Part shown: one piece after another, positions 16,714 through 29,618 of the stretch
Numbering within the stretch: the stretch's first letter is position 1
Layout: each line of letters begins with the position of its first letter
NCBI RefSeq assembly: GCF_014654205.1
Contig: NZ_BNAW01000002.1
Span: forward strand, 248,001-312,000
DNA from: Amycolatopsis bullii
GTDB lineage: Bacteria > Actinomycetota > Actinomycetes > Mycobacteriales > Pseudonocardiaceae
DNA: 64,000 nucleotides
Direction: 5' to 3'
Made by a program: the position numbers and the translations under genes
Notes under the pieces: generated by a model
What the model saw: only the letters and a program-made list of their open reading frames with translations
The model's database searches: none
Told to the model about the DNA's origin: nothing

Positions 16714-17032
16714 TCAGCGGCGTTTCGCCAGGATCCTGGCGAGCGCGACCACGGTGACGCCGGCGGCCAGCCCGAGCCGCGTGACGTCGAGAGCGGGAAC
16801 CCAGCGGACGTGTTCGCCGCGGATGACGAAGGCGCCGACGGGCCGGGCGGCCACCCCGAAGCCGGCCCCTTCGCGAACGGGGAGCTCCCCCGGGTCGCCG
16901 TCACCGCCACCACCGCCGCCGAACCGCCGCGGCCGGGATCACGACCGTCCCGTCGCGCTCGACCGGATCGCCGTAGACGAGCCGGGCGGAGAACAAGTCG
17001 CGTGCCGTCGCGGCGAGCTGCCCCAGTTTCAT
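16714..17032 (-). pseudogene. GerW/YtfJ-family sporulation-type protein, interrupted by a frameshift
   Basis: From ATG 17032 the frame reads MKLGQLAATARDLFSARLVYG then DPVERDGTVVIPAAAV, the typical start of the small actinobacterial GerW/YtfJ family. It then hits TGA at 16901-16903 inside a run of GGC/GGT codons. Dropping one base near 16916 restores a Gly-rich segment followed by GDPGELPVREGAGFG, ARPVGAFVIRGEHVRWVP and a hydrophobic tail VTVVALARILAKRR ending at TGA 16714-16716, exactly the family's C-terminal half. The intact product would be about 105 residues. The frameshift could be a true inactivating mutation, a sequence error in GC-rich repeats, or programmed slippage. Confidence 0.75.
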
Positions 17033-17202
17033 CCCGCCATCGTGGCCCGCCCGGCCCGGCGCGCGCGCCTCCCGGCGAGCTGTCCACTGTGGCCGGTGGC
17101 CGCTGACCGGTTCACGGGCAGGCGCAAAAACGGGCCACGGAATCGGTGCAGCGCTGAAAAAATTGCGCTGAAGGTGTGGCAAAAAGATGTATCCGAACGT
17201 TT

Positions 17203-17214
17203 TCACCGCGGTGA
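17203..17214. promoter_or_regulatory. 12-bp palindrome upstream of the 17261 gene
   Basis: TCACCGCGGTGA is a perfect 12-bp palindrome 46 bases before ATG 17261, inside the only AT-richer segment of the 17033-17260 spacer, which also carries a GCGCTGAA direct repeat at about 17153-17172. Likely operator or promoter element for the 17261 gene; the binding protein is unknown. Confidence 0.35.
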
Positions 17215-17260
17215 CGGCTACCGTCCGATCGCTGCATTCTGCCACCGACGGGGAGGAATC

Positions 17261-18889
17261 ATGGCACTGCTCAAGAACGGCATGGTCACCGCGCCACCGG
17301 GCGCACCCGCCGGCGCCCGGGCGCTGACCTCGGCCGATCCGTTCGCCTCCGGCACCGGCGCCGCCGCCGACCGGGGTGCGAACCGGTACGGCGTCTGCTC
17401 CATCGAGGACTTCCCTCCCGGCATGAACGACCTTTCCTTCACCCACGAAGACGCCGGTGGTTTCTACAATTACGTCAAGCAGTTCAGCACCCCGAACTTC
17501 TGGTACACCGACGGCGGCGTGCTGTCGTGGATCTACGGCGAACAGTACGACGACTGGCAGGGCACCTACGGCTTCGACGCCTGCGTCGCCGAGTACCACT
17601 CGGGACACGGGACCATGGACGGGAACGGCGTCTTCCGGATGCCGATGGGCGGCACCTGGGGCGGCTCGGCCTGGGCCAGCTCGGCCGACATGCGGCTGGG
17701 CAACGAGGTCGCGCGCTACCTGTTCTTCTCGACCTGCCTCTCGCTGCGCATCGGGGACGGCAACAGCCCGATCCGCACGTGGGACGCGGCCAACCTGGGC
17801 CTGCGGATGATCTTCGGCTTCGAGACGACCAGCGTCGACAGCCCGCACTACGGCGCCTACTTCTTCAGCAAGTGGAACGCCAACGGGCACAAGTTCGGCA
17901 AGGCGTGGCTGGACGCGTCCTGGGACATCGACCACCACCAGGCGCCCTCGGCCGTCGCGTGCGGGGCGACGCAGGCCGAGGCCCAGGACCGGCTGTGGAA
18001 CGAAGGGACCTTCTCCAGCGCCGCCGCGTCGAAGAACTGGTGGTGGTGGACCTGGTACGACGCCGCCAAGAGCATCCGGGCCCCGCGGCCGGAGCTGCCG
18101 GAGCGCGCGCAGGCCGCCCGGTTCGCGCCGCTGCGGCTGTCGTCCGCGCGGCTGGCCGAGCTGGCCGGCCACTACGGCGTCCGGCTCGGCGGCGGGGTGC
18201 CCGACGACGCGATGGGCCCGCACGGCGTCGTGCTGGGCGACGGCCAGGGCGGGCCGCGGCTGAGCGTCGACCACCGCGGCGTCCGCGAGATCACCTTCGC
18301 CGACGCCGACGGCACCGGCCGGGACGCGCCGAGCGCGGACGAAGCCGTCCGCATCGCCCAGGACGCCGTCGAGACGTTCGGCCTGGCCGACCGCGTCGAC
18401 CTGGTCGCCGACAAGGTACGCCACCAGTACCACGCGGGCGGCACGGCCGACGACGTCGCCGACCCGCGGGTGCGCGAGACCCACGTGGTGTTCACGCAGC
18501 TGGTCGACGGTCACCCGGTCGTCACGCCCGGCCTCGGCGAGGTGCGGGTCGGCATCGACGGCGGCGGCACGGTGACGACGATCGTCGACGCCACCCGCGA
18601 GGTCGAGCGGCTCGGCGAAAGCGCGCCCGCCGCGCCGCCGTCGGCCGGGGAAGCCGCCCGGGAGCCGTCCACTGTGGAGGAAGCGCTCGACGGGCCGCTG
18701 CAGCGGCTGCTGCGCCGCCTGTCCGCCGGCGGGCGGGTGCCCGCCGAGGTCCGCACGATCCCGGACTCGACGGCGGTCGGCTACGCGCTGCGCGGCGACG
18801 ACGGCGCGCCGGTCGTCCGGCGGACCGTCGAAGTCGATTGCGGCGCAGGTCTCGCGAAGCGGTACGTGCTGGAGGCACCTCTGCGCTGA
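17261..18889 (+). CDS. large protein with clan CD (caspase-fold)-like His/Cys dyad and PepSY/FTP-like C-terminus
   Basis: 542 residues from ATG 17261 behind GGAGG. I recognise no experimentally studied family; it resembles DUF6345-type proteins. Residues 45-275 contain AEYHSGHGTMD (His113, His116-Gly117) and, after a hydrophobic strand, ARYLFFSTCLSLR (Cys159). A His-Gly after one strand and a Cys at the end of the next is the layout of clan CD peptidases (caspases, gingipains). NWWWWTWYDA near 259-268 is a striking Trp-rich segment. Residues 330-542 include THVVFTQLVDGHPVVTPGLG and RVGIDGGGTVTTIVDATRE, which look like PepSY/FTP propeptide strands. No signal peptide is seen. A possible peptidase, but activity is only inferred. 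Confidence 0.72.
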   Translation: MALLKNGMVTAPPGAPAGARALTSADPFASGTGAAADRGANRYGVCSIEDFPPGMNDLSFTHEDAGGFYNYVKQFSTPNFWYTDGGVLSWIYGEQYDDWQGTYGFDACVAEYHSGHGTMDGNGVFRMPMGGTWGGSAWASSADMRLGNEVARYLFFSTCLSLRIGDGNSPIRTWDAANLGLRMIFGFETTSVDSPHYGAYFFSKWNANGHKFGKAWLDASWDIDHHQAPSAVACGATQAEAQDRLWNEGTFSSAAASKNWWWWTWYDAAKSIRAPRPELPERAQAARFAPLRLSSARLAELAGHYGVRLGGGVPDDAMGPHGVVLGDGQGGPRLSVDHRGVREITFADADGTGRDAPSADEAVRIAQDAVETFGLADRVDLVADKVRHQYHAGGTADDVADPRVRETHVVFTQLVDGHPVVTPGLGEVRVGIDGGGTVTTIVDATREVERLGESAPAAPPSAGEAAREPSTVEEALDGPLQRLLRRLSAGGRVPAEVRTIPDSTAVGYALRGDDGAPVVRRTVEVDCGAGLAKRYVLEAPLR

Positions 18890-18907
18890 CCAGCGGAGAT
18901 CGCGGCC

Positions 18908-18938
18908 GGGCCGGCACCACGTCGGGGGGTGCCGGCCC
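18908..18938 (+). terminator. hairpin terminator after the 17261 gene
   Basis: A perfect 11-bp GC-rich stem (18908-18918 pairing with 18928-18938) with a 9-base loop, 19 bases after the stop at 18889. No long T tract follows, which is usual for actinomycete intrinsic terminators. Confidence 0.65.
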
Positions 18939-19037
18939 GCCGTTTCGCTCGAACGGGTGTAAACCCGGGGTATCCGGGGCATCAGTCAGGGGCACCTGTG
19001 CTCCAGGGGGAGCGCGCCGTACCGAGGGGAGACCGCG

Positions 19038-19277
19038 ATGACCTTCGACTTCGTCAGCCGCTGGCTGGGCAGGCATCGCGACCGCCCCGGCGTCACCGTC
19101 GACCTCGCGTGCGGTGGCCGCGTCACGTTGCGCGAGATGGACGGGCGTTCCGTACTGGTGGTCACCACCGCGCCCGGGCCCGGCGGCCGCAGCGACGTCG
19201 CCGCCGTCCCGCTGTCGGACGCCGAGCGCCGCGAGCTGGTCCAGGTCCTGGATTCTGGCATTTTGCTCGCATCCTGA
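19038..19277 (+). CDS. small hypothetical protein
   Basis: 79 residues, ATG 19038 preceded by GAGGGGAGA. The sequence reads as a few beta strands and one helix (GVTVDLACGGRVTLREMDGRSVLVV... LSDAERRELVQVLDSGILLA). No domain recognised. Third-position GC is high and the ribosome binding site is good, so it is probably a real gene. It sits alone between the hairpin at 18908 and the carboxylase. Confidence 0.6.
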   Translation: MTFDFVSRWLGRHRDRPGVTVDLACGGRVTLREMDGRSVLVVTTAPGPGGRSDVAAVPLSDAERRELVQVLDSGILLAS

Positions 19278-19373
19278 TCGCCTCCGCGCCACCCGCCGTT
19301 CGCTCATTCGTCGCGTGCTTTGTCGCGAACCTCGCGTGAAAGCCCGTCCGGACGGTGTGGCGCGGGTCGCTTT

Positions 19374-19390
19374 TTGTGGGGTTCCCACAA
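19374..19390. promoter_or_regulatory. inverted repeat in the leader of the acyl-CoA carboxylase
   Basis: TTGTGGG, 3-base spacer, CCCACAA: a perfect 7-bp inverted repeat in the 248-base spacer before the carboxylase start at 19526. It could be an operator for a lipid-metabolism regulator or a weak hairpin terminating the 79-residue gene. Nothing else is seen in this spacer except the ribosome binding site GGGAGG at about 19512-19517. Confidence 0.35.
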
Positions 19391-19525
19391 CTCAGCCGCC
19401 CCGGCATGCGCCATCGCGGACATTGGTCCGACCCGTCGTCATCCACCAGGGTGTAGACAGGTGCGGGCGACGTTCCAGGACAGGTGCGTCGCCTTCTGCG
19501 CGTGCGTACTTGGGAGGCTCATCCG

Positions 19526-24994
<5,469 letters not shown>

Positions 24995-25015
24995 CGTCCG
25001 AAGTCTGCCGCCGCT

Positions 25016-25061
25016 GTCGTGGGTGGTAAGGCGGGTTCTAACCCGCCTTACCACCCACGAC
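25016..25061. terminator. 22-bp perfect hairpin terminator after the carboxylase gene
   Basis: Bases 25016-25037 are the exact reverse complement of 25040-25061, with only CT between them. The stem begins GTCGTGGGTGG and its apex is GGCGGGTT/AACCCGCC. It lies 21 bases after the stop at 24994 and about 130 bases before the next gene. Function as a strong terminator is likely; the perfection of the match also raises the possibility of a mobile palindromic repeat. Confidence 0.7.
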
Positions 25062-25189
25062 CCGGTCGGCGGTTTCGCGACTTTCGGGGGTATGACCCGT
25101 TTGTGCCGGGCCGACACACTGTGCGTGCCGGTACGGTGACCACGGGTTCCGACCGGACCTCCATCCGTGCGGCGTGAGGAGATCCCCCG

Positions 25190-26509
25190 ATGGCGTCAAG
25201 GTCCCTGTCCCGGCTCGCCCTGGCGGCGTCCGGGGTCCTGCTCACCTCCCTGCTGGGCGGCACCGCCACCGCGCAGACGGCCGACACGCCGGTGTTCTGG
25301 CGCGTCCCGGCCACCGCCGCCCAGGCGCAGGCGCTGACCGAAGCCGGGTTCGACGTCGAAGAAGGGGACGACGCCGGCAGCGTCAACGTCGTCGGCGGGC
25401 GGGCCGTCGCGGCGAAGCTGCGGGGACTCGGCTACCGGCCCTCGTTCTTCGACACCGTCTACAAGGAACTGCCCGCCGAGACGAACCGGCTGGCGGCGGA
25501 CACCTACTACGGCGGGTACCGGACCGTCACCGCGCACGAGAACCACCTCACGCAGGTCGCCTCCGCGCACCCCGACCTGGCCACCAAGTACACGATCGGC
25601 CAGTCGTGGAAGAAGACCAAAGGCCAGGGCGGCCACGACGTCCAGGCGATCTGCCTGACCAAGAAGCAGGCCGGCGACTGCACGCTGTCGACGACGTCGA
25701 CGAAGCCGAAGTTCTTCCTGATGGCCCAGATCCACGCGCGTGAGCTGTCGACCGGCGAGCTCGCCTGGCGCTGGATCGACTACCTCGCCGACGGCTACGC
25801 CACCGACGCGACCGCGAAGTCCATTCTGGACACCACCGAGGTGTGGGTGGTGCCGATCGCCAACCCCGACGGCGTCGACATCGTCGCCTCCGGTGGGAAC
25901 TCGCCGAAGCTGCAGCGCAAGAACGCCAACAACTCGCGCGGCTGCAGCGGCACGAACATCGGCGTCGACCTCAACCGGAACTCCACGTTCAAGTGGGGCG
26001 GCGACTCCAACTCCGCCTGCTCCGAGACCTACCAGGGCGTGAGCGCGGGTTCGGAGCCGGAGGTGCAGGCGCTGGAGAAGCTGGCCCGCGCGATCTTCCC
26101 GGACCAGCGCGGCACCGGCGACAACGACCCGGCGCCGTCGACCGCCAAGGGCACGATGATCACGCTGCACAGCTACGGCAACGACATCATCATCCCGTGG
26201 GGCTTCACCCAGGCCACCTCGCCGAACGACGCCCAGTACCGCAGGCTCGGCGCGAAGTACGCCGCGTCCAACGGCTACCTCGTCGGCACCAACGAGGAGA
26301 CCGTCGGCTACGACACGACCGGTACCACCGACGACTTCACCTACGGCGAGCTCGGTGTCGCCAGCGTGACGTTCGAGGTGGGCGGCTCGAGCGGCACCTG
26401 CGGCGGCTTCCTGCCGCGCTACACGTGCGTCGACAGCACGTTCTGGCCGAAGAACAAGGGCGCGCTGATCACCGCCGCCAAGGCCGCCGCGGCACCGTAC
26501 CAGCAGTGA
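25190..26509 (+). CDS. secreted M14 zinc carboxypeptidase
   Basis: 439 residues. Sec signal peptide (SRLALAASGVLLTSLLGGTATA, cleavage near residue 28), then a propeptide-like region to about 100. The M14 catalytic domain follows. Zinc ligands are His182 and Glu185 in MAQIHARELSTGE and His327 in TLHSYG. The substrate-binding Arg263 lies in GVDLNRNS, and the catalytic Glu396 is in VTFEVGGSSGT. All key residues of carboxypeptidase T/A-like enzymes are present, so this should be an active extracellular exopeptidase releasing C-terminal residues. Paired cysteines in the mature part may form disulfides. It ends 2 bases before the convergent methyltransferase stop. Confidence 0.92.
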   Translation: MASRSLSRLALAASGVLLTSLLGGTATAQTADTPVFWRVPATAAQAQALTEAGFDVEEGDDAGSVNVVGGRAVAAKLRGLGYRPSFFDTVYKELPAETNRLAADTYYGGYRTVTAHENHLTQVASAHPDLATKYTIGQSWKKTKGQGGHDVQAICLTKKQAGDCTLSTTSTKPKFFLMAQIHARELSTGELAWRWIDYLADGYATDATAKSILDTTEVWVVPIANPDGVDIVASGGNSPKLQRKNANNSRGCSGTNIGVDLNRNSTFKWGGDSNSACSETYQGVSAGSEPEVQALEKLARAIFPDQRGTGDNDPAPSTAKGTMITLHSYGNDIIIPWGFTQATSPNDAQYRRLGAKYAASNGYLVGTNEETVGYDTTGTTDDFTYGELGVASVTFEVGGSSGTCGGFLPRYTCVDSTFWPKNKGALITAAKAAAAPYQQ

Positions 26510-26510
26510 G

Positions 26511-27542
26511 TCACGGGCGGCAGGCGTAGATGCAGTTCTGCGGGCGCGGGGATCCGAGCACGTCGACGTGCCGGAACCCCGCGTCCGCCAGCATCTCCGA
26601 CGCCTTTTCGGTGCCCCACACCGCACCCAGCGCGGCACCGCCCTCCGCCAGCGACGTCGTCGTGCAGTACATCAGGCTGATCGAGTAGGTGAGAGCGGCC
26701 AGCGGGTTGCCGACGTTCTTCTCCAGGTGGCTGGAGAAGTTGGTGTCCACCATGAAGAACAGCCCGTCTTCGGCGAGCGCTTCGCGGATCCGGCGCAGCA
26801 CGACGTCCGGGCGGTCCTGGTCGTGGATGGCGTCGAACGCGGTGATCACGTCGTAGGGCGGATCGGCGGTCAGCTCGGCGGCGTCCCCGACGACGAACTC
26901 GGCGTTCTCCGGCTTGTTTTCGTTCGCCTGCTCGACGACGCTCGCGTTGATGTCCAGGCCGGTGAAGTGCGAGGCCGGGAACGCGCGCGCGGCGACGGCG
27001 ATGGCGTTCCCGGTGCCGCAGCCCAGGTCGAGCACGCGCGCGCCGGCCGTGAGCCGGTCCGCGAGACCGGGGACCGCGCCGAAGAAGCCGTCCACGAGGT
27101 GCTCGCGGTAGATGTGCTTCCAGCTGTCGCCGGTCTTCGCACCGAGGGTTTCGAGGTACGGGCCGTAGGCCGACCTCGGGACGCCGCCGCCCTCGGCGAA
27201 CGCCCGTTCCAGCTCGGGAAGGATGCCGGTGAAGGCGGACAGGGTCAGCAGTGACGGCATGAGGTTCGCCGAAGTGTCGCCGAGCAGGAACTTGGCGTGT
27301 TCCGGCGGAAAGGTGTACTCGCGGCCGTCGTAGGTGAAGATGCCCCCGGTGACCATGGCACCGAGCCACTCGCGGACGTAGCGTTCCTGCAGCCCGGCGC
27401 GCTCGGCGAGGCCGGCACTGGTGGCGGGCCCGCGCGCGGCGGCCGCGAGGAGGCCGGTGCGGTGGCCGACGCCGATGAGCATGGTCAGGGCGGCACCGGT
27501 CATGGTCGCGGTCAGGTGCGCGGCGAAGTCCTTTTCCTCCAT
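26511..27542 (-). CDS. methyltransferase with N-terminal winged helix (Rv2258c-like)
   Basis: 343 residues. Residues 15-90 form a winged-helix dimerisation domain (MLIGVGHRTGLLAAAARGPATSAGLAERAGLQERYVREWLGAMV). The class I methyltransferase core follows, with motif I ARVLDLGCGTGNAIAVAA near 170 and FTGLDINASVVEQA after it. This arrangement is shared by Rv2258c-type enzymes and many small-molecule O- and C-methyltransferases. Substrate unknown. Its promoter region contains the palindromic repeat 27606-27658. Confidence 0.87.
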   Translation of the reverse strand: MEEKDFAAHLTATMTGAALTMLIGVGHRTGLLAAAARGPATSAGLAERAGLQERYVREWLGAMVTGGIFTYDGREYTFPPEHAKFLLGDTSANLMPSLLTLSAFTGILPELERAFAEGGGVPRSAYGPYLETLGAKTGDSWKHIYREHLVDGFFGAVPGLADRLTAGARVLDLGCGTGNAIAVAARAFPASHFTGLDINASVVEQANENKPENAEFVVGDAAELTADPPYDVITAFDAIHDQDRPDVVLRRIREALAEDGLFFMVDTNFSSHLEKNVGNPLAALTYSISLMYCTTTSLAEGGAALGAVWGTEKASEMLADAGFRHVDVLGSPRPQNCIYACRP

Positions 27543-27605
27543 CAGGACAGCCTACCCGCCCGCCTGACCGTCCGATGTAGACAATCCGCCCGGCGGTGAC
27601 CGACC

Positions 27606-27658
27606 GCAGTGAATGACTCATTCCCGGCGTCGGACGACAGGAATGAGTCATTCACTGC
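27606..27658. repeat. REP-like double palindrome (GAATGA-S-TCATTC pair)
   Basis: Two 19-bp arms (27606-27624 and 27640-27658) are perfect reverse complements with a 15-base spacer. Each arm contains GAATGACTCATTC or its complement, itself a palindrome around one central base, so the element is a nested palindrome. It is AT-richer than the surroundings and lies between two leftward genes, downstream of padR and upstream of the methyltransferase. It could act as a terminator, but its symmetry and composition are more like a dispersed intergenic repeat. Confidence 0.6.
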
Positions 27659-27689
27659 ATCGGCGGCGGCCGTCGTCTGCCGGGTGCCG

Positions 27690-28538
27690 TCAGGCGTCCT
27701 CGTCCTCCAGGCCCGCGTCGGCCAGCACCGCGTACACGCGGCGGCGGGCGTCGGCGAGGATCTTCTTCACCTCCGCGACCTGGGCTTCGTTCCCGCTGTA
27801 GCCGACCTGGGCGGCCGCGCCGGACAGCTCGCCCAGCGCGTGCCACAGCGCCGCGAACCGGTCGGCGCCCGGCTCTTCCTCGGGTTCCTCCCACAGGGCC
27901 GCGAACTCCTCCTCGCGGCCCGCCACGTGCTCGCGCCCCGCGTCGGTCAGCTCCGCGACCCGGCGGCCGGCCGTCTCGACCGTGTGGACCAGGCCTTCGT
28001 CCTCCAGCTGCTGCAGGATCGGGTACACCGAGCCGGGGCTCGGCCGCCACCGGTCGTGCGTGCGGCGGCGGATCTCCTGCATCAGCTGGTAGCCGTGCAT
28101 CGGCTCCTCGGCCAGCAGCGCCAGCACGGCCGGCCGCACCGGACGGGCCGGCGGACGGCCGCCGCCGCGGAACTCCCGCACCCGCTGGAACGGCCCGCCG
28201 CCGCCGAACCAGCCACCCGGGCCGCCGAAGGAGCCGGGACCGCCCGGGAAGCCGGGGAACCCCGGCCCGCCCGGGGGCTGCGGCGGGTGCGGTGGCGGCG
28301 GCGGGAACCCGCGCGCCAGCTCGGGGCCGCCGTCCCAGTCCTCGTGCCCCGGCACGCCAAGCTCCGGCCCGAGCGGGCCGTGCCCCGCGGCGGGGTGCTC
28401 AGGCCCCGGATGTCCGTGCCCCGGCCCCGAGTGCCCGAACCCGGCGTGTCCCGGGTGCCCGGCGTGGCCGGGCCCGTGGTGCCCGAAGTGCCCCCCGAAC
28501 CCGGCGAAGATCCGGCCCGCTCCTGCGCTCATCTCCAT
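27690..28538 (-). CDS. PadR family transcriptional regulator with long Gly/His/Pro-rich N-terminal extension
   Basis: 282 residues. The PadR winged helix is at about 130-215: RPAVLALLAEEPMHGYQLMQEI, WRPSPGSVYPILQQLEDEGLVHT, GRRVAELTDAGREH. A C-terminal helix for dimerisation follows. Residues 1-120 are an unusual low-complexity extension, dense in Gly, His, Pro and Phe (many GHPGH-like steps), with no counterpart in ordinary PadR proteins of about 110-200 residues. The His density suggests metal binding or condensate-type behaviour (inference). Palindromic TATCG/CGATA half-sites just upstream of the start suggest autoregulation. Confidence 0.85.
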   Translation of the reverse strand: MEMSAGAGRIFAGFGGHFGHHGPGHAGHPGHAGFGHSGPGHGHPGPEHPAAGHGPLGPELGVPGHEDWDGGPELARGFPPPPPHPPQPPGGPGFPGFPGGPGSFGGPGGWFGGGGPFQRVREFRGGGRPPARPVRPAVLALLAEEPMHGYQLMQEIRRRTHDRWRPSPGSVYPILQQLEDEGLVHTVETAGRRVAELTDAGREHVAGREEEFAALWEEPEEEPGADRFAALWHALGELSGAAAQVGYSGNEAQVAEVKKILADARRRVYAVLADAGLEDEDA

Positions 28539-28554
28539 GATGACCTCACAATCG

Positions 28555-28581
28555 TATCGGCGACACTCGCACGATATATCG
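28555..28581. promoter_or_regulatory. candidate PadR autoregulatory operator
   Basis: TATCG at 28555-28559 is mirrored by CGATA at 28572-28576, and CGATATATCG at 28572-28581 is itself a perfect 10-bp palindrome. The site is 17-43 bases upstream of the padR start in a locally AT-rich patch, a plausible position for repression by the dimeric regulator. Confidence 0.45.
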
Positions 28582-28611
28582 CCGCTCGATCGACCGCAAG
28601 GCGAGGCGGGC

Positions 28612-29496
28612 TCAGCGGAAGTAGTGCCCCGCCTCCAGGTCCGCGACCAGCCCCGGCCCCTCGGGCACCCAGCCCAGCAGCTTCTGCGTCAGCACACTCG
28701 ACGCCGGTGCGTCCGGCCCGGCGAAGTGCGCGAGCCAGCCGAAGTGGCCCGGGACGTCGGACACCGACCGCACCGGCACCCCGAGGTGCTTTCCGATCAC
28801 TTCGGCCAGCACCTTCAGCGGCACACCCTCGTCGCCGACCGCGTGGAGCCGCACGCCGGTGGGCGCCGCCTCCACCGCCAGCCGGTACAGGCGCGCCGCG
28901 TCGAACCGGTGCACCGCGGCCCAGCGGCCCTCGCCGTCGCCCGGGTACGCCGACACGCCCGTCGAGCGCGCGAGCCGGATCAAGGCCGGGACGAACCCGT
29001 GGCCGTCACCCTCGCCGTGCACCGAATGCGGCAGCCGCAGCACCGACGCGCGCACACCCCGCCCGGCCAGCGCGAGCGCCGCCGTCTCCGAGGCCGATCG
29101 GGGGAACGCCGGGTCGGCCGCGTCCTCTTCGGTGGCCAGCCGGCCCGGCGCGACCGGGCCGGTCGCGGCCGTGATGACCAGGGCTTTCCCGGATCCTTCG
29201 AGCGCCTCGCCGAACGCGCCGATCGCCGCGCGATCGGTCGCCGCGGCGGCCGTGAGGTCGGCGAAGTCGTCGTGGACGTAGGCGGTGTGGACGACCGCGT
29301 CCGCTTCGGCGGCGGCCGCGCGCAGGCCGTCCAGGTCGGTCAAGGTTCCGCGCCGGACCTCGGCGCCGGTGGCCGCGAGCGCCGCGGCCTTGTCGTCCGA
29401 GCGGGCGAGGCCGAGGACCTCGTGCCCCGCTTCCCGCAGTTCCCGGACGACGGCGCTGCCGACGAACCCGGTCGCGCCGGTGACGAACACCCGCAT
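28612..29496 (-). CDS. NAD(P)-dependent SDR/epimerase family oxidoreductase
   Basis: 294 residues from ATG 29496 (the ATG at 29562 would intrude on the divergent promoter). The Rossmann motif GATGFVGS at residues 8-15 and the acidic/basic segment LGLARSDDKAAAL identify an atypical extended SDR of the YwnB/YfcH-like group. DAVVHTAYVHDDF follows near 70. The canonical YxxxK is not obvious; SASETAALALAG occupies that region, so catalysis may be altered. Divergent from a LysR gene (122 bases between starts), which probably controls it. Confidence 0.85.
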   Translation of the reverse strand: MRVFVTGATGFVGSAVVRELREAGHEVLGLARSDDKAAALAATGAEVRRGTLTDLDGLRAAAAEADAVVHTAYVHDDFADLTAAAATDRAAIGAFGEALEGSGKALVITAATGPVAPGRLATEEDAADPAFPRSASETAALALAGRGVRASVLRLPHSVHGEGDGHGFVPALIRLARSTGVSAYPGDGEGRWAAVHRFDAARLYRLAVEAAPTGVRLHAVGDEGVPLKVLAEVIGKHLGVPVRSVSDVPGHFGWLAHFAGPDAPASSVLTQKLLGWVPEGPGLVADLEAGHYFR

Positions 29497-29618
29497 CTTC
29501 TTGCTCCTCCTCGATCGCTGACAGTGATTCCATCGTTGGGCCACGGCGGTGCGGGCGTCCAAAGCCTGGTTCTCATCGGCCGATACGGTTCAGGCATCAC
29601 CGCAGGTAGGATGCGGTC

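Noticed and set aside
27606..27658. Insertion sequence or transposon end
   Set aside because: No transposase or second copy lies in the window, and the element is only 53 bases; a small intergenic repeat is the simpler reading.
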